A stretch of 64,000 bases of DNA from Gloeocapsopsis dulcis (GCF_032163395.1 NZ_CP119968.1:1349501-1413500); one strand, 5' to 3'. Shown: positions 33,282-49,066, counted from the first letter of the stretch. A program made the numbers and translations. The notes: generated by a model from the letters alone, not told the origin.

Positions 33282-34130
33282 CTAAACTATGAATTGCTGC
33301 ACGAAACCACGACCTAAACTTTCTTGTCCGCCGATTTGCAAAATTGAATGCTGCGTCATGAGTGTTTGGAAATCAGCATGGGATTGATTTGCACTACCGT
33401 TGACTTGTGAAGTGATTCCCCAAGGAAAATACATTAACGTATCAGGTGGAATTGCTTCTTCGTAACGGAAACCACCATCTACAGACTTATACTCGTCCAA
33501 CTTAATTTTGACTTGCCGCCATAAACTCATTTGAATCAACGTACAACAGTGTTGATCGGGCAATACCAATAACCGCCTGATATTTGCATGCCCTATCTGC
33601 GGTACAAAGGTTTCCCAATTGTCCCCAGGGTGCAAATCTTGTGCTTTTAAAATTGCATCTTTGAGATAAACTGGCTGATTAGTGTTGAGATTAGTGCTGT
33701 ATTCTTGCGGAATATCTACTGTGATTCGATTGAGCCTTGCCCATCGTTGAAGCAACATTGGGCTAGAGATCCACACCACGCCATGACTCAAGGAAGGAAC
33801 GGGCAACCAGAGAACAGAACCATCTCCAATCCAAACGTCACCTTGTTCTAGTTGAGTGAGTTTTTTGCCAGTTGCAATTTCATACTCAGCAACGAAGTCT
33901 CGGTCTTGAATATCAGTTTTTAAGTCGGGTCCAAACAATTTGACTTGTTTGATCCGATTAGACATTTCGTTACCGACGCTTGCCCGCAGTTTACCGCGAA
34001 TTGTACTTGATGGAATATAAGGCAGATTGGTATGAGATTCGCGGGCAATTCCTAATAAGTTGCCTTCTTGCGTTATACCGCCGGTATGCAAAGGCGAAAG
34101 GAGGTAGAGGTATACGAGATTACTATTCAT
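33282..34130 (-). CDS. cmr4: type III-B CRISPR backbone subunit Cmr4
   Basis: Counted from ATG at 34130 the product is 282 residues, starting MNSNLVYLYLLSPLHTGGI. RAMP motifs: LPYIPSSTIRGKLRASVGNE near the N-terminus and QIGGQESLGRGFVQ at the C-terminus. Cmr4 is the Cas7-type backbone that cuts target RNA at 6-base intervals; the acidic loop typical of the catalytic Asp is probably DLKTDIQDRDF but this was not modelled. A TTG at 34157 extends the frame into cmr3 and is less likely. The ATG falls 5 bases after the cmr3 stop. Confidence 0.95.
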   Translation of the reverse strand: MNSNLVYLYLLSPLHTGGITQEGNLLGIARESHTNLPYIPSSTIRGKLRASVGNEMSNRIKQVKLFGPDLKTDIQDRDFVAEYEIATGKKLTQLEQGDVWIGDGSVLWLPVPSLSHGVVWISSPMLLQRWARLNRITVDIPQEYSTNLNTNQPVYLKDAILKAQDLHPGDNWETFVPQIGHANIRRLLVLPDQHCCTLIQMSLWRQVKIKLDEYKSVDGGFRYEEAIPPDTLMYFPWGITSQVNGSANQSHADFQTLMTQHSILQIGGQESLGRGFVQQFIV

Positions 34131-34135
34131 AATGA

Positions 34136-38322
<4,187 letters not shown>

Positions 38323-38582
38323 GCATCAACCCTCATGAATAGGTATTTACAGCACACTGTAAGTAATTTGCCCAATTTAGCAGCAAAAGTATCGCGAGTC
38401 TTAATTTAGGTGAAACGACAACAGCGAACATGAGTATTGCATTGGTAGTAACAGCAACAAGTGTGCAAGTATGGCAGCAGTTCTGTTGATACTCATTACT
38501 AATTGCCATCTGAACAAAAGCTAAGCGCTAATTGCCACTAAGTACTAGTCTTTAAGCTGCGTTTATTTCATCTCAGTACCAA

Positions 38583-39506
38583 CTAAATTTCTTTTAGCTT
38601 TTCTAATTGATTGTTGACATTCACAAGTAGTTGATTTAGTACTGGTAGCGCTTCTAACTGTTCGCGGCTCAAGTTAGGGTGTGTTTTAGCTCGTTTGTGC
38701 ATTTCCCGCAACTTGTGCTGTAGTTGTTGGGCAATGGATAATGCATCTTGACCAAGGTGCGTTGATTGCTGCTGTTGATAAAACTCTAACGCCGCGCCAT
38801 GTAAGATTTGGAGGGTTGCTTCTTCACCAAAAGCACCAGGGGTAATCTGTAAACGTAACAATATGCGGTTGTTTTGGTATAGACGTTCAATTTCTACCTG
38901 TGTTTGTTCTTCCACAGGATCGATCGCTAAATGCATTAAACGCTTGAGTTCGTTGATCGCTTCTTGAAATCGTTGCGCCGGAAGTTTTTCTAGGATTGAT
39001 TGCACAACACCGTTAAGACTCCAAAGAATCCGCCCAAATTGAGGGTATTGCCGCTCAAAATAGAGTCTACCAATTCCTTCAATGAGTATCCGTCCGAGTA
39101 ACTCTTGCAGTAACTCTTTTGCAGATAAGGTTGACAACAGTTCTATAGAACTAGAAAGATAAAGTGGATTAACTTCTAGCGTTGGCAAGACTAGTGAATT
39201 TTTAACAGTTAAAGGAGGAATTGGCGGTTGTTTAGCTTGTTGAGAAGTTTCGTTGTGTTTCAAGTATGCTGATAGCATTGTCCGATGTGTATTTAAGTCA
39301 ATTGATTGTGGTACCAATGAGTAGTTCATGTGGGAAACAATACAACTGACATAATCTTTAGCTGCGGTGTCTTCTGGATTTACCATGCCCAGCCGCAAAA
39401 TATTTCCTGCTAAAGTCAAAGGCAGTACTTGATGATACAAACAGGCTTCAAGAGATATGATGTTGTCGATAAGCCAGAACATTTGCTGAATATCCACCTG
39501 TATCAT
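38583..39506 (-). CDS. MshEN (PilB/GspE N-terminal-like) domain protein
   Basis: A 307-residue soluble protein. Residues about 10-95 resemble the MshEN domain of type II/IV secretion ATPases (CLYHQVLPLTLAGNILRLGMVNPEDTAAKDYV), a module that binds cyclic di-GMP in MshE/PilB-type proteins. The rest is helical with no Walker motifs, so it is not itself an ATPase. The C-terminal section (LPVLNQLLVNVNNQLEKLKEI) suggests coiled coil. It follows the HetZ-related gene on the same strand after 250 bases. It may link second-messenger level to pili or development, but this is inference. Confidence 0.7.
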   Translation of the reverse strand: MIQVDIQQMFWLIDNIISLEACLYHQVLPLTLAGNILRLGMVNPEDTAAKDYVSCIVSHMNYSLVPQSIDLNTHRTMLSAYLKHNETSQQAKQPPIPPLTVKNSLVLPTLEVNPLYLSSSIELLSTLSAKELLQELLGRILIEGIGRLYFERQYPQFGRILWSLNGVVQSILEKLPAQRFQEAINELKRLMHLAIDPVEEQTQVEIERLYQNNRILLRLQITPGAFGEEATLQILHGAALEFYQQQQSTHLGQDALSIAQQLQHKLREMHKRAKTHPNLSREQLEALPVLNQLLVNVNNQLEKLKEI

Positions 39507-39563
39507 CCTCTACGAACGTGCGATCGCTATCACCAATTAATTATTGAGTCAAATAACCGTAAG

Positions 39564-39583
39564 AACACTTAGCTTTAAGTGTT
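39564..39583. promoter_or_regulatory. inverted repeat upstream of the MshEN gene
   Basis: AACACTTA-GCTT-TAAGTGTT is a perfect 8-bp inverted repeat 58 bases upstream of the MshEN gene start. No T run follows on either strand, so an operator is more likely than a terminator. Confidence 0.35.
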
Positions 39584-39756
39584 AATTAATTCTCTCCTTA
39601 ATTCTAGTATAGTGGAATATTATGGCGATCATTGCGGTAAATTTCTCTAAATTAGTTAAGAAAAAAGATACACGAAGCAACCTAAATTCTGCGGATAATG
39701 GCTATGTTAAAAGTATTTGAGAAAGCATAAGAAGTCGAACAGTAAAGCAGATCGTC

Positions 39757-40929
39757 TTAATCTTGACTTCTTATCGTTTGAGCTACTAAGTATAGTTTAG
39801 TCCATTCACCCAATACTTGATGTGGTTGCAAACACATTGTTTGGGCAATTGCTGCTGTATCTTTACCCTCTTTTAGTAACTCAACAAGCTGACACTGTTT
39901 GGGAGTTAATTTTGCCCAATAGTGTTGCCATTGCTGCGGTGTTAAACCGAAGCTATGTTCCTGTAAAGAATTCTCTAGCCAGTGCCCGACAAGTTCAGTT
40001 TGCTCTTTCGCGGCAAATACGCGCACTGCATGGTAGCTAATTTTCTCGCGTAGCCGATACACTTCTTTAACTTGCAAGTTTAAATGATGGGCGATCGCTT
40101 CTTGTGATTTTCCTTGCAGATATAGCTGTAACCATTTAACTGCGGTTGCTCCTAATTTTTGGGATAAATAAGCTTCAAATTCCTTTTGAACTTTGATTCT
40201 TAAACTTTGTTGTTCTATAAAAGCTTGTCGATCTTGATATTCGGCGATCGCTGGTGTATCAAATAAACTAACTGGATTGTCATTGTCCTCCGTGAGGATA
40301 TCTTCTGAGACAAGTTTAACAAGATCTTGAGTGGGAACTTGTGTTAATCCCCCACGCGAAGTACGGCGCAAGTAGTTAACAAATCTATAGGCAATCAACG
40401 GCTGATTGCGAATCCGGCGTAAGCTATATTCCTCTAAACTAGCAAACAGTAGCGCATTTCGTAGTTTGACATCGTTAGTACATTGGGCAATCCAGTTTAT
40501 CTGTTGCTGCATGTAGCGATCGCTTTGCAACAACTCTTGAATAACCTCCTGTAAAACATCCAATACTGTTGTTGTGCGATCGCGGCTAAGAGATACCCAA
40601 GTCCAAATTTTATTACGGAGAATCACTAAACCACTCAAACGAGTTGTCAAGTTGCGGTAAGCTTGTTCTGGCATTTGCCCTAAATAGCGCTGCAGTAAAA
40701 TGCAATAGCGGTATTCCATTCCTTGCTGTACGAGATCTAGCTCATGGGGAAGCATTGTCTCGATTCTTTCCATGTCATTGCCTATCAGCCAACGCAAAAT
40801 ACTTTCTTGGGTGGCTTCAGCATATTGTTGTAGTTCGCAACAAAGCCGCGATCGCCAACTTTGTGTCAGATTTTCTGTCCATTTAATCATGAGATTGTCT
40901 TCCTCAAATATCTGCTCTAAAGTTTGCAT
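39757..40929 (-). CDS. HetZ-related protein
   Basis: From ATG at 40929 the product is 390 residues, starting MQTLEQIFEEDN, with AGGAG upstream; a GTG at 40956 extends the frame. Conserved-looking blocks are TQESILRWLIGNDMER, YLRRTSRGGLTQVP, and the helix-turn-helix-like repeats WLQLYLQGKSQEAIAHHLNLQVKEVYRLREKISYHAVRVF and QLVELLKEGKDTAAIAQTM. These match proteins annotated as HetZ-related in cyanobacteria, including species without heterocysts. A DNA-binding or developmental role is assumed from HetZ. Assignment is from memory of the family. Confidence 0.72.
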   Translation of the reverse strand: MQTLEQIFEEDNLMIKWTENLTQSWRSRLCCELQQYAEATQESILRWLIGNDMERIETMLPHELDLVQQGMEYRYCILLQRYLGQMPEQAYRNLTTRLSGLVILRNKIWTWVSLSRDRTTTVLDVLQEVIQELLQSDRYMQQQINWIAQCTNDVKLRNALLFASLEEYSLRRIRNQPLIAYRFVNYLRRTSRGGLTQVPTQDLVKLVSEDILTEDNDNPVSLFDTPAIAEYQDRQAFIEQQSLRIKVQKEFEAYLSQKLGATAVKWLQLYLQGKSQEAIAHHLNLQVKEVYRLREKISYHAVRVFAAKEQTELVGHWLENSLQEHSFGLTPQQWQHYWAKLTPKQCQLVELLKEGKDTAAIAQTMCLQPHQVLGEWTKLYLVAQTIRSQD

Positions 40930-40956
40930 GGCAACTTTTACTCCTATATGTCGCAC

Positions 40957-41860
40957 TCAATTGATTTATGTAGCAGATGCTCCTGACAGTGTTAACTTGT
41001 GCAAATTATTTAAGCTGCATTTTTGTTATGTGTTGCAATATTTATTAGAATTTTTTTATTACTTCAAAACTAGATTCGTTTTTTAAAAGTTTTAATTGTT
41101 ATGTTGCTCGTCCTACATTGAAAATCTATTAATTAATAAATTTTGTTTAACCTCTATTGATTTCTCAGCACTAAAGCCAAAAATAATGTATTATTTACCA
41201 AAATTTACAAATTAGTTTTCCTAATTTTGAGTTAATACGTCAGTATCACTTTGATACATTGAGTTTGACTTAACACCAAGAAGATTTTGAGTAGCTTGTC
41301 TTTTAGAGCCTAAAATTTCTGAATTTTTTACTGTTGAAACCATTAAAGAAACATATACAAATTGCCTAAAATTACCTTCTATATACATTCAACTACCTCT
41401 GTGCTTTGGCAGTATGGTTTAGAAAGAAAAATTTAAGAATATAGAATTTGCTTTGGTTGGTTTACTTTGATTAATTTGGATTTTTATTTTATATTAAGGT
41501 TTCTCCTCAAAGCCAAGCACATTTTTGGAATAGTTCAAGTAACTTGCTTGAAACATACTTTATCCTTATTGTCTTTTCCTTGTCAGTCGGGAAAAGACAC
41601 CACAAGGTCAGCTAAAAGTAATAAAAATGTATTAAAGTCAAACGCGACTTATCAGGGGGAATAGTAGAATAATGCTGCTAAAGAAGCAAAATAGATGGCT
41701 GTCATGTTTTTCAATTAACAGTTGTACATTAGGTAATGAGTAATTTTAATTACAGCTTTAATTCTTATTGTACGGTTATGCAGCTCCTGCAAAGAGGTGG
41801 AAATTGATTATCTATCCTTTGACACAGCACGACAACAAAAATCACTAGAGGTGCTAGTAG
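40957..41860. other. long A/T-rich intergenic region
   Basis: About 900 bases without a credible gene separate the divergent HetZ-related and WD40 genes. The only structure seen is a 9-bp stem, GTCTTTTCC (41571-41579) and GGAAAAGAC (41590-41598), with a 10-base loop and no T run. The stretch presumably holds both promoters. Confidence 0.6.
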
Positions 41861-44800
41861 ATGAACGTTGAAGAAGCAATAGATGTTATAGAAAAACTCC
41901 TCGAACAAGGACGCTTAAATAAAGCTCAAGAAATTATATTTCGGCAAGCTTGGGAGGGGAAATCTTACATGGAGATTGCTAGAGCCTCTGGTTATGATAC
42001 TGGTTATATTAAAGATACTGGCTCTCATCTGTGGCAGTTACTAACTAGAGTTTTTGGCAAGAAAGTTACTAAAAACAATTTTCAATCTGTTGTATTACGG
42101 CATGCACAGGCTACACACAAAGACTTTAATAGTCTTGCTACACTCAGGTGGCGGAAAGCAAGTTTTACTAAAGAGATACTTGAACAAACTCCACAGTCTT
42201 ATGAATTAAACGTACACCTAACTCCAAGTGTAGGCGAGGTTAACACTCAGCACGATTGGGGAGGGGCACCTGATATATCAATCTTTTATGGTAGAACAAA
42301 AGAATTAGCAACACTACAACAATGGGTTGTGCAAGATCGCTGCCGCTTAGTGACATTACTTGGCATGGGAGGTATTGGAAAAACCAGTTTATCGGTAAAG
42401 TTAGCGCAAGAAATCTATACAGATTTTGAGTATGTCATTTGGCGATCGCTGCGGAATGCTCCAGCTATTCAAGATGTACTAACTAACTTAATTTGGTTTC
42501 TCTCAGATCAACAAGTAACCGTCAACGATCTACCCGAAAGTGTCGAAGATAAGTTATTACATCTTGTTGATTACTTACGTTCATCTCGATGTTTACTTGT
42601 ACTTGACAATGTAGAAACAATTTTACGTCAAGGGGAACGTGCAGGATACTACCTGGAAGGATACGAAGAATACGAACAACTCTTGCGTTATATCGCCCAA
42701 ACACATCATCAAAGTTGCTTAATTATTACAAGCCGTGAGAAACCACGGGGCTTAGCGTCCTCTGAAGGAATCACTTTACCTGTGAGATCGCTTCATTTAG
42801 ATGGCTTAACTCAATCTGAAGGTAAGGAAATCTTTGAAGCTAAAGGGCTTTTTTGCTCAGGTGAACAACAACAACTGTTATTTGAACACTATCGTGGTAA
42901 TCCCCTAGCATTAAAGATAGTTGCGACAAACATTCAAGAGTTGTTTGATGGTGATGTGGCACAATTTCTTGAGCAAGGTACCGCAGTCTTCGGAGATATT
43001 TGGGATCTTTTAGCTCAACAATTTACTCGTCTATCGATGGCTGAACAGCAAGTGATGTATTGGTTAGCAATCAATCGCGAACCTGTCACATTATCAGAGC
43101 TAAAGCAAGATATTCTCCCAATCGTATCACCACGCGAAATACTAGAAGCCCTAGAATCTTTACAACAGCGCTCTTTGATTGAAAAAGCTGCACCAATTGC
43201 CAGTTTTACACAACAGCCTGCGGTAATGGAGTATGTCACTGCTGAGTTTATTTCCCAAATTTGTCATGAAATTATTACAAAAGAGATTAACCTCTTCAAT
43301 AGCCATGCTTTAATTAAGGCACAAACCAAAGACTACATTCGAGATGCGCAGCGGTTGATCGTGCAACCATTAGTCAATAAACTATTAGCTAGCTTTGGTA
43401 ATAAACAAAGAATTAAAGAACACCTTAATTGCCTTCTGCTCGAACTGCGATCGCGAAGCGTGCGCTTTGCGCAATCGCCTACGTCAATTACACCAGGCTA
43501 CGCAGGAGGTAATGTTCTTAACTTACTCATTCAGTTGCAAGCTGATTTAAGTTACTACGACTTTTCGGAGATTACTGTCTGGCAAGCCTATCTCAAAGAC
43601 GTTAACTTACAATACGTCAATTTGCAACACGCAGATTTAACAAACTCGGCATTTACTGAAAACTTCGGCTGCATTTTGGCATTAGCCTATAGCCCAGACA
43701 GTCAAATCATCGTGACTGCGGGTGAAGCAGGTCAAATTCGGTTATGGCGCGTTGCAGACATGAAACCCATTTTAACGTGGAAAGGTCATATTCGTTGGAT
43801 TTTAGCAGTCTCATTTAGTCCTGACGGTAAAACTTTAGCAACAGGTAGCGACGATCGCACTGTGAAACTTTGGGACGCGCACACAGGTGAACTACTGCAA
43901 ACATTGCAAGGACATCTGAGTTGGGTATGGTCACTTGCTTTTAGTCCTGATGGTAAAACTTTAGCAACAGGTAGTGACGATCGCACTGTGAAACTTTGGG
44001 ATTTGACCTGTTGTCAAATCCTGCAATCTTTGGAAGGACACACAAATCGCGTTGAATCGGTCAGCTTTAACTCTCAAGGGACTATTTTGGCGAGCGGTAG
44101 TAACGATGGTAGCATCATGTTGTGGGATGTCAGTAGCGGTCAGACTATCAAAGTAACTGAATCTGCGCAGCCAATACGAGCGATCGCTTTTAGTACAGAT
44201 GGTTCGCTGCTTGCCAGTGGTAGCGATGATGGCAACATTACAGTATGTGAGATCAATAGTGGGAATTGTTTGCGATTACAAGGACATGCATATTTAGTTC
44301 AAAGCCTTGCGTTTAGCCCTGATGACCAAACACTAGCAAGTGGCAGTCACGACAAAACAATCAAGTTGTGGAATCTCACCACAGGACAATGTACAAAAAC
44401 ACTTCAAGGACACGCGAGTCGAGTTTGGGCGGTTGCTTTTAGTTCTGATGGTCAAACTTTAGTCAGCGGGAGTGACGATCGCTTATTAAAACTGTGGGAT
44501 GTTGGCACAGGTAAAGCATTAAAGACTCTTTGGGGTTATACAAACCTGGTGCGAGTCGTTGTTTTTAGTCCAGATGGAACAATGTTGGCGACTGGAAGTA
44601 GCGATCGCACTGTGCGATTATGGGATGTTTCTACAAGTAAAGTCGTCAAGTCCTTTCAAGGACATACCCGTGGTATTCTTTCAACCACTTTTAGTCACAA
44701 TGGACAAATTCTCGCAAGTGCTAGTGAAAAAATTAATTTGTGGAACGTCAAGACAGGTAAGCTCATTCAAACACTACAAGGACATACAAACTGGGTCTGG

Positions 44801-45547
44801 TCAGTTGCTTTTAATCCTCAAGACGATACTTTGGCGAGTGCCAGTGGCGATCATTCTGTGAAGTTGTGGAATTTGCATACAGGACATTGTCTACAAACCC
44901 TCGTCGGACACACAAACTGGGTGTGGTCAGTCGCTTTTAGTCCTCAAGGCAAGATCTTAGCAAGCAGTGGTGACGTGACAGTACGTTTATGGGATGTCCA
45001 GACCGGAGAATGTCTTAAGGTTCTGCAAGGACATACTAATGGTGTTTGGTCAGTCGCATTTCATCCGCAAGGTAAAATCTTAGCAAGTGCCAGCGATGAC
45101 TACACAGTAAAATTATGGGATGTTGACACAGGCGAATGTTTGCAAACTTTGCAAGGGCATACTAATGGTGTTTGGTCTATTGCATTTAGTCCAGATGGAA
45201 AACTCTTAGCAAGTGCCAGCGATGACAAAACATTGAAACTTTGGGATGTTTATACTGGCAATTGTTTACAAACATTAGAAGGGCATAGCGATCGCGTCAC
45301 ATCAGTGAGCTTTCATCCCCAAGGTAACATCCTCGCTAGTGGCGAACAAGAAGAAAAGATTAAACTTTGGGATCTACATACAGGCAAGTGCATTGCAACA
45401 ATCCGCAGCGATCGCCCCTATGAAGGAATGAATATTACAGGTGTGACAGGCTTAACTGATGCTCAAATCGCAATGCTTAAAGCACTTGGTGCGACAGAAG
45501 AAGCAGAGGGCTACAAAGGGGTCAGGAATGCAGAGGGGATGGTATGA
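41861..45547 (+). CDS. NB-ARC STAND ATPase with 14 WD40 repeats
   Basis: A 1228-residue signalling protein. Residues 1-80 are the helical N-terminal domain common in cyanobacterial STAND proteins ([20 protein letters not shown]). An NB-ARC ATPase follows: [15 protein letters not shown], Walker [14 protein letters not shown], Walker [13 protein letters not shown]. Near residues 575-595 lies a short pentapeptide-like stretch ([18 protein letters not shown]). The C-terminal 600 residues contain 14 WD40 repeats by eye, enough for two seven-bladed propellers, closing with [22 protein letters not shown]1-type palindrome (43447-43482) adds about a dozen residues in the linker. No effector domain is attached. 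Probably a ligand-triggered oligomerising switch; target unknown. Confidence 0.92.
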   Translation: MNVEEAIDVIEKLLEQGRLNKAQEIIFRQAWEGKSYMEIARASGYDTGYIKDTGSHLWQLLTRVFGKKVTKNNFQSVVLRHAQATHKDFNSLATLRWRKASFTKEILEQTPQSYELNVHLTPSVGEVNTQHDWGGAPDISIFYGRTKELATLQQWVVQDRCRLVTLLGMGGIGKTSLSVKLAQEIYTDFEYVIWRSLRNAPAIQDVLTNLIWFLSDQQVTVNDLPESVEDKLLHLVDYLRSSRCLLVLDNVETILRQGERAGYYLEGYEEYEQLLRYIAQTHHQSCLIITSREKPRGLASSEGITLPVRSLHLDGLTQSEGKEIFEAKGLFCSGEQQQLLFEHYRGNPLALKIVATNIQELFDGDVAQFLEQGTAVFGDIWDLLAQQFTRLSMAEQQVMYWLAINREPVTLSELKQDILPIVSPREILEALESLQQRSLIEKAAPIASFTQQPAVMEYVTAEFISQICHEIITKEINLFNSHALIKAQTKDYIRDAQRLIVQPLVNKLLASFGNKQRIKEHLNCLLLELRSRSVRFAQSPTSITPGYAGGNVLNLLIQLQADLSYYDFSEITVWQAYLKDVNLQYVNLQHADLTNSAFTENFGCILALAYSPDSQIIVTAGEAGQIRLWRVADMKPILTWKGHIRWILAVSFSPDGKTLATGSDDRTVKLWDAHTGELLQTLQGHLSWVWSLAFSPDGKTLATGSDDRTVKLWDLTCCQILQSLEGHTNRVESVSFNSQGTILASGSNDGSIMLWDVSSGQTIKVTESAQPIRAIAFSTDGSLLASGSDDGNITVCEINSGNCLRLQGHAYLVQSLAFSPDDQTLASGSHDKTIKLWNLTTGQCTKTLQGHASRVWAVAFSSDGQTLVSGSDDRLLKLWDVGTGKALKTLWGYTNLVRVVVFSPDGTMLATGSSDRTVRLWDVSTSKVVKSFQGHTRGILSTTFSHNGQILASASEKINLWNVKTGKLIQTLQGHTNWVWSVAFNPQDDTLASASGDHSVKLWNLHTGHCLQTLVGHTNWVWSVAFSPQGKILASSGDVTVRLWDVQTGECLKVLQGHTNGVWSVAFHPQGKILASASDDYTVKLWDVDTGECLQTLQGHTNGVWSIAFSPDGKLLASASDDKTLKLWDVYTGNCLQTLEGHSDRVTSVSFHPQGNILASGEQEEKIKLWDLHTGKCIATIRSDRPYEGMNITGVTGLTDAQIAMLKALGATEEAEGYKGVRNAEGMV
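43447..43482. repeat. HIP1-associated palindromic repeat inside a coding region
   Basis: GCGATCGC is followed by GCGAAGC-GTGC-GCTTTGC and a closing AATCGC. In the reading frame it yields [10 protein letters not shown] between the conserved blocks LLLELR and [13 protein letters not shown], so it looks like an in-frame insertion that the protein tolerates. Confidence 0.55.
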
Positions 45548-45794
45548 CATGCCTAAGACTTAAGCTTAATTAACCTCAAGATTTTTAAGTAATTTCACGG
45601 CGGTAGTCATGATTTTTTATCAATTAAAATATAGGCTACACATTTTGTTACGTTGAAGCCCTTGATGGACCAGCGTTAGTTTGGAGAAATGCGTCAAAAC
45701 TGATCTGTAGTAGTCAATTGCTAAGTTGAATATTTTGGACTTATTATTTGATTTTTTACTTTATTAAAAGATTAGTTTAATCAATAAATAGAAC

Positions 45795-47525
45795 ATGAGC
45801 ATAATTGCAAAATTGCGTCGTCCTAGCCTTCAGTTATACTCATTTTTGTCGCGTTTTTCACTGTTGAAAAGCTACAAGATGAAAATTATGGTTGTTGCCT
45901 TTGTTGGCACTCATATACCTCTTTTAACTTTACTTGTATATTTTATTAGCACTGCATCCTTGCCTTATCAATTAAAGCTGCACATTATTATTATTGCTCT
46001 ATTAGCTACTTTAATAGGTACAGCACTAACGCTCTATGCACTGCACAATTTACTCGCACCAATATCGCTCACCTTTTTAGGATTAAGAAAATACTTACTC
46101 CACAAACAATTGCCAAACTTGCCTACAGAATTTACCGATGAAGCAGGAGTTCTTATGGCAGATGCAGTGCATACAATTAAGAAACTCGATCAAGTGATTA
46201 ATTACATGGCAAGCTATGACAACTTGACAGGCTTGCCAAACCGAGATTTATTTCGCGATCGCCTGCAACAGGCTGTATTACAAGCCCAAAATAACCACCA
46301 GACGTTAGCAGTAATGTTCCTCAGCTTGAATCGTCTCAAAAGAATTAATGATACTTTGGGATATCAGGCTGGTGATGTGCTTTTGAGAAGTGCAGCTCAA
46401 AGATTCGCTAGTTGCATGAGTGACAACAACATTTTGGCACGTATTGGTAGTAACACATTTGCAATTGTGCAAACTCATTTTCGCACTGTTGACGATATTG
46501 TTAGCTTGGCTGAAAAAATTTGCAGCACAGTTGCTAAGCCGTTCGCAATTGATAGTCATGAAATTACTACTGATGCTAGTGTAGGGATCGCGATTTACCC
46601 TAATGACACGACAAATATCGATTACCTTGTCGCGTATGCAGATACGGCAATGCATCAAGCGCAAAAACAAGGGTTAAATAACTATCATTTTTATTCAGCC
46701 AATCTCAACAGTAGTTTGCAAGAACGGCTAGCTTTAGAAAATGAACTTTATCATGCGCTGGATCGCGACGAATTCTTGCTACATTACCAACCCCAAGTTT
46801 CTTTGCACAGTGGACGCATAATTGGTGTAGAAACTCTCCTGCGCTGGCAAAATCCGGCAAGAGGATTAGTCTCTCCTGCAAAATTTATTCCCATTGCTGA
46901 AGAAACAGGTTTAATTGTTCCGATTGGTGAATGGGTTCTCCGTACAGCCTGCACTCAAAGCCTTGCATGGCAAGCACAAGGATTTTCCGCTTTGAAAATT
47001 GCAGTTAATTTATCAGCGCGTCAATTTAAGCAACAAAACCTTGTCGAAACAGTGACTCAAGTCTTAAATGCAACAGGTCTAGATCCACATTATCTTGAAC
47101 TTGAATTAACCGAAAGCTTGATGATAGATAACATCCAACAATCTATAAACATCATGCGACAATTACACAATATGGGAATTGTACTTTCGGTCGATGACTT
47201 TGGAACAGGTTACTCTTCTTTAAACTACCTCAAACGATTTCCGATTCATACTCTTAAAATTGACCAGTCTTTTGTGCATGACTTGGTAGTAGACTCGGAC
47301 GATGCAGCGATCGTTGATGCAATTATTTCTCTAGCTCATAGTCTTAACTTAAATGTCATTGCTGAAGGTGTCGAAAGTCAAGAACAGTTAAACTACTTAC
47401 AAAATAAGGGTTGCGATGAAATACAGGGTTACTATTTTAGCCGTCCACTCCCTGCTAATACACTTACCCAACTATTAGAAGAAGGCAAAACCTTAAGTAA
47501 CATCAACCCATTGTGCATCACTTGA
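45795..47525 (+). CDS. GGDEF-EAL protein with degenerate GGDEF, likely c-di-GMP phosphodiesterase
   Basis: A 576-residue membrane protein: two hydrophobic segments (VVAFVGTHIPLLTLLVYFIS, IIIIALLATLIGTALTLYAL), a HAMP-like linker, a GGDEF domain from about residue 140 (YDNLTGLPNRDLFRDRL), and an EAL domain from about 310. The GGDEF signature reads GSNTF, so cyclase activity is unlikely. The EAL domain keeps its metal and substrate residues: GVETLLRW, NLSARQF, ELTESLM, DDFGTGYSS, KIDQSFV, EGVES and QGYYFSRPL. It should hydrolyse c-di-GMP, with the dead GGDEF perhaps sensing GTP. It is monocistronic and converges on crtH. Confidence 0.92.
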   Translation: MSIIAKLRRPSLQLYSFLSRFSLLKSYKMKIMVVAFVGTHIPLLTLLVYFISTASLPYQLKLHIIIIALLATLIGTALTLYALHNLLAPISLTFLGLRKYLLHKQLPNLPTEFTDEAGVLMADAVHTIKKLDQVINYMASYDNLTGLPNRDLFRDRLQQAVLQAQNNHQTLAVMFLSLNRLKRINDTLGYQAGDVLLRSAAQRFASCMSDNNILARIGSNTFAIVQTHFRTVDDIVSLAEKICSTVAKPFAIDSHEITTDASVGIAIYPNDTTNIDYLVAYADTAMHQAQKQGLNNYHFYSANLNSSLQERLALENELYHALDRDEFLLHYQPQVSLHSGRIIGVETLLRWQNPARGLVSPAKFIPIAEETGLIVPIGEWVLRTACTQSLAWQAQGFSALKIAVNLSARQFKQQNLVETVTQVLNATGLDPHYLELELTESLMIDNIQQSINIMRQLHNMGIVLSVDDFGTGYSSLNYLKRFPIHTLKIDQSFVHDLVVDSDDAAIVDAIISLAHSLNLNVIAEGVESQEQLNYLQNKGCDEIQGYYFSRPLPANTLTQLLEEGKTLSNINPLCIT

Positions 47526-47536
47526 ACTTGAGGCTC

Positions 47537-49066
47537 TTATAAGCCTAAATCAACTGCTACACGGTGCGCACAGGCAAATCCTGAAAATGCTACTGCGTTT
47601 AAACCTTGTCCAGGAAAGGTACTATCCCCAACACAGTAAAGTCCAGGAATCGCAGTACGATTGAAGGGCATTCCTAACAATCCCCGTAACCTACGTTGAG
47701 GTATAGGTCCATATGTACCGTCATCGCGATTGAGAAAACGTCGATGGGTGCGTGGTGTTCCTACTTCCATGTAATCTAATCCCGCATCCAACCCAGGAAA
47801 AATTTTTTCTAGTCGTTCAATAACACGTCCTGCTGCAGCTTCTTTCCTTTGTTCGTACTCACGTGACGAAAGTGTTTGCCAATCATCTACCCAACTTGGT
47901 GTAAAGGCGTGGACAATGTTATAACCAGCAGGTGCTAAATCAGGATCGAGTAAAGTCGGAATGGAAACAAAAAGTGTGCCTTCAGAATCTGTCATATTTT
48001 GCCAATCTTCTAGCACAATATGGTGACATTCAGTACCAATAGGTAATACATCAGCTTGCACGCCCAAATGTAAACTTAAGAAACTAGGAGATTTTTGATA
48101 CCTTTGCTGCCATTTACGTTCTGCCCTTGGCATTTTGCTTACAGGAAGTAACTTTTCAAACGTATCCCAGCGGGTCGCATTAGAGATAACTCGCTTAGCG
48201 TAGTAAGTCTTGCCCGAAGCTAACTCAACACCAACAGCGCGATCGCCATCAAGTAAAATCTGACTAACCCGTGCTTTGTATTGAATTTCTCCACCTGCTT
48301 TTTCTAATCCTGCCACCAATTTTTGGGCGATTTGACCTACACCACCCTTGGGGTAATTGATTCCGCCGTAATGCCGATCGGAAAACACCATTCCTGCGTT
48401 GATCATGGGAGTTAAATCTGCAGGAACCACTGACCAGCAGTAGCACTCTATGTCTATAAATTGGAGTAATTCTGGATCTTTAATATAGCGCCGCGCTATG
48501 TCTCCAACATTTTGTGGTAAATACTTGACGAGTCCCAAGCAAGCAAGGGGATGCTGAAAAAATACTCGCGCTAAATACTGAGGTTCTTCCAGCGATAATA
48601 ACTCCATAGAGTTGAGACAGTTGAAAACTTTCCAGCACTCGTCATAGAATTGACGAATTCCTTGTCTCTCATGCGGAAAGATATCCCCTAGCTTTTGCAA
48701 AAATTTCTCATAATTTTTGTGGACCTTCAGATCAATGCCCTTAGGCAAATGATAGTGAATTTGCACAGGGTCAGAAATTGTTTCTAGTTTGACATTAACG
48801 GCTTCTAGAGCTTTTGTGAGGAGGTTAGTTGTGCCTTGAGTTCCAAAGCCAAAAATCATCGAAGCCCCAACATCAAAGCGATAGCCTTCTCTCTCAAAGT
48901 ATCCTGAACTACCACCAGGAATCGTATAGCTTTCAAGAACGAGAACCTTTGCACCCTTTGCTGCTAGCTGAGTTGCTGTCACTAGCCCCCCAATACCAGA
49001 ACCGATAATAATGGCGTCGAAGCACAGGTAAGTATTTGAATGCGATCGCAAGGAGTTAGCAAGCAT
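47537..49066 (-). CDS. crtH: prolycopene (carotenoid) isomerase CrtH
   Basis: A 509-residue FAD-dependent enzyme that converts the poly-cis product of the CrtP/CrtQ desaturases into all-trans lycopene. Dinucleotide-binding motif: [21 protein letters not shown] and the acidic strand end VLVLES. Other CrtISO-type blocks: [30 protein letters not shown], and [23 protein letters not shown]. Length and motif order are those of cyanobacterial CrtH rather than CrtO or CrtI. The start at 49066 adds a short leader before [10 protein letters not shown]. Confidence 0.92.
   Translation of the reverse strand: MLANSLRSHSNTYLCFDAIIIGSGIGGLVTATQLAAKGAKVLVLESYTIPGGSSGYFEREGYRFDVGASMIFGFGTQGTTNLLTKALEAVNVKLETISDPVQIHYHLPKGIDLKVHKNYEKFLQKLGDIFPHERQGIRQFYDECWKVFNCLNSMELLSLEEPQYLARVFFQHPLACLGLVKYLPQNVGDIARRYIKDPELLQFIDIECYCWSVVPADLTPMINAGMVFSDRHYGGINYPKGGVGQIAQKLVAGLEKAGGEIQYKARVSQILLDGDRAVGVELASGKTYYAKRVISNATRWDTFEKLLPVSKMPRAERKWQQRYQKSPSFLSLHLGVQADVLPIGTECHHIVLEDWQNMTDSEGTLFVSIPTLLDPDLAPAGYNIVHAFTPSWVDDWQTLSSREYEQRKEAAAGRVIERLEKIFPGLDAGLDYMEVGTPRTHRRFLNRDDGTYGPIPQRRLRGLLGMPFNRTAIPGLYCVGDSTFPGQGLNAVAFSGFACAHRVAVDLGL

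Noticed and set aside
38583-40956. MshEN and HetZ-related genes as further members of the CRISPR operon
   Set aside because: They are separated from cmr2 by 260 bases, have no Cas-like motifs, and match general cyanobacterial families.
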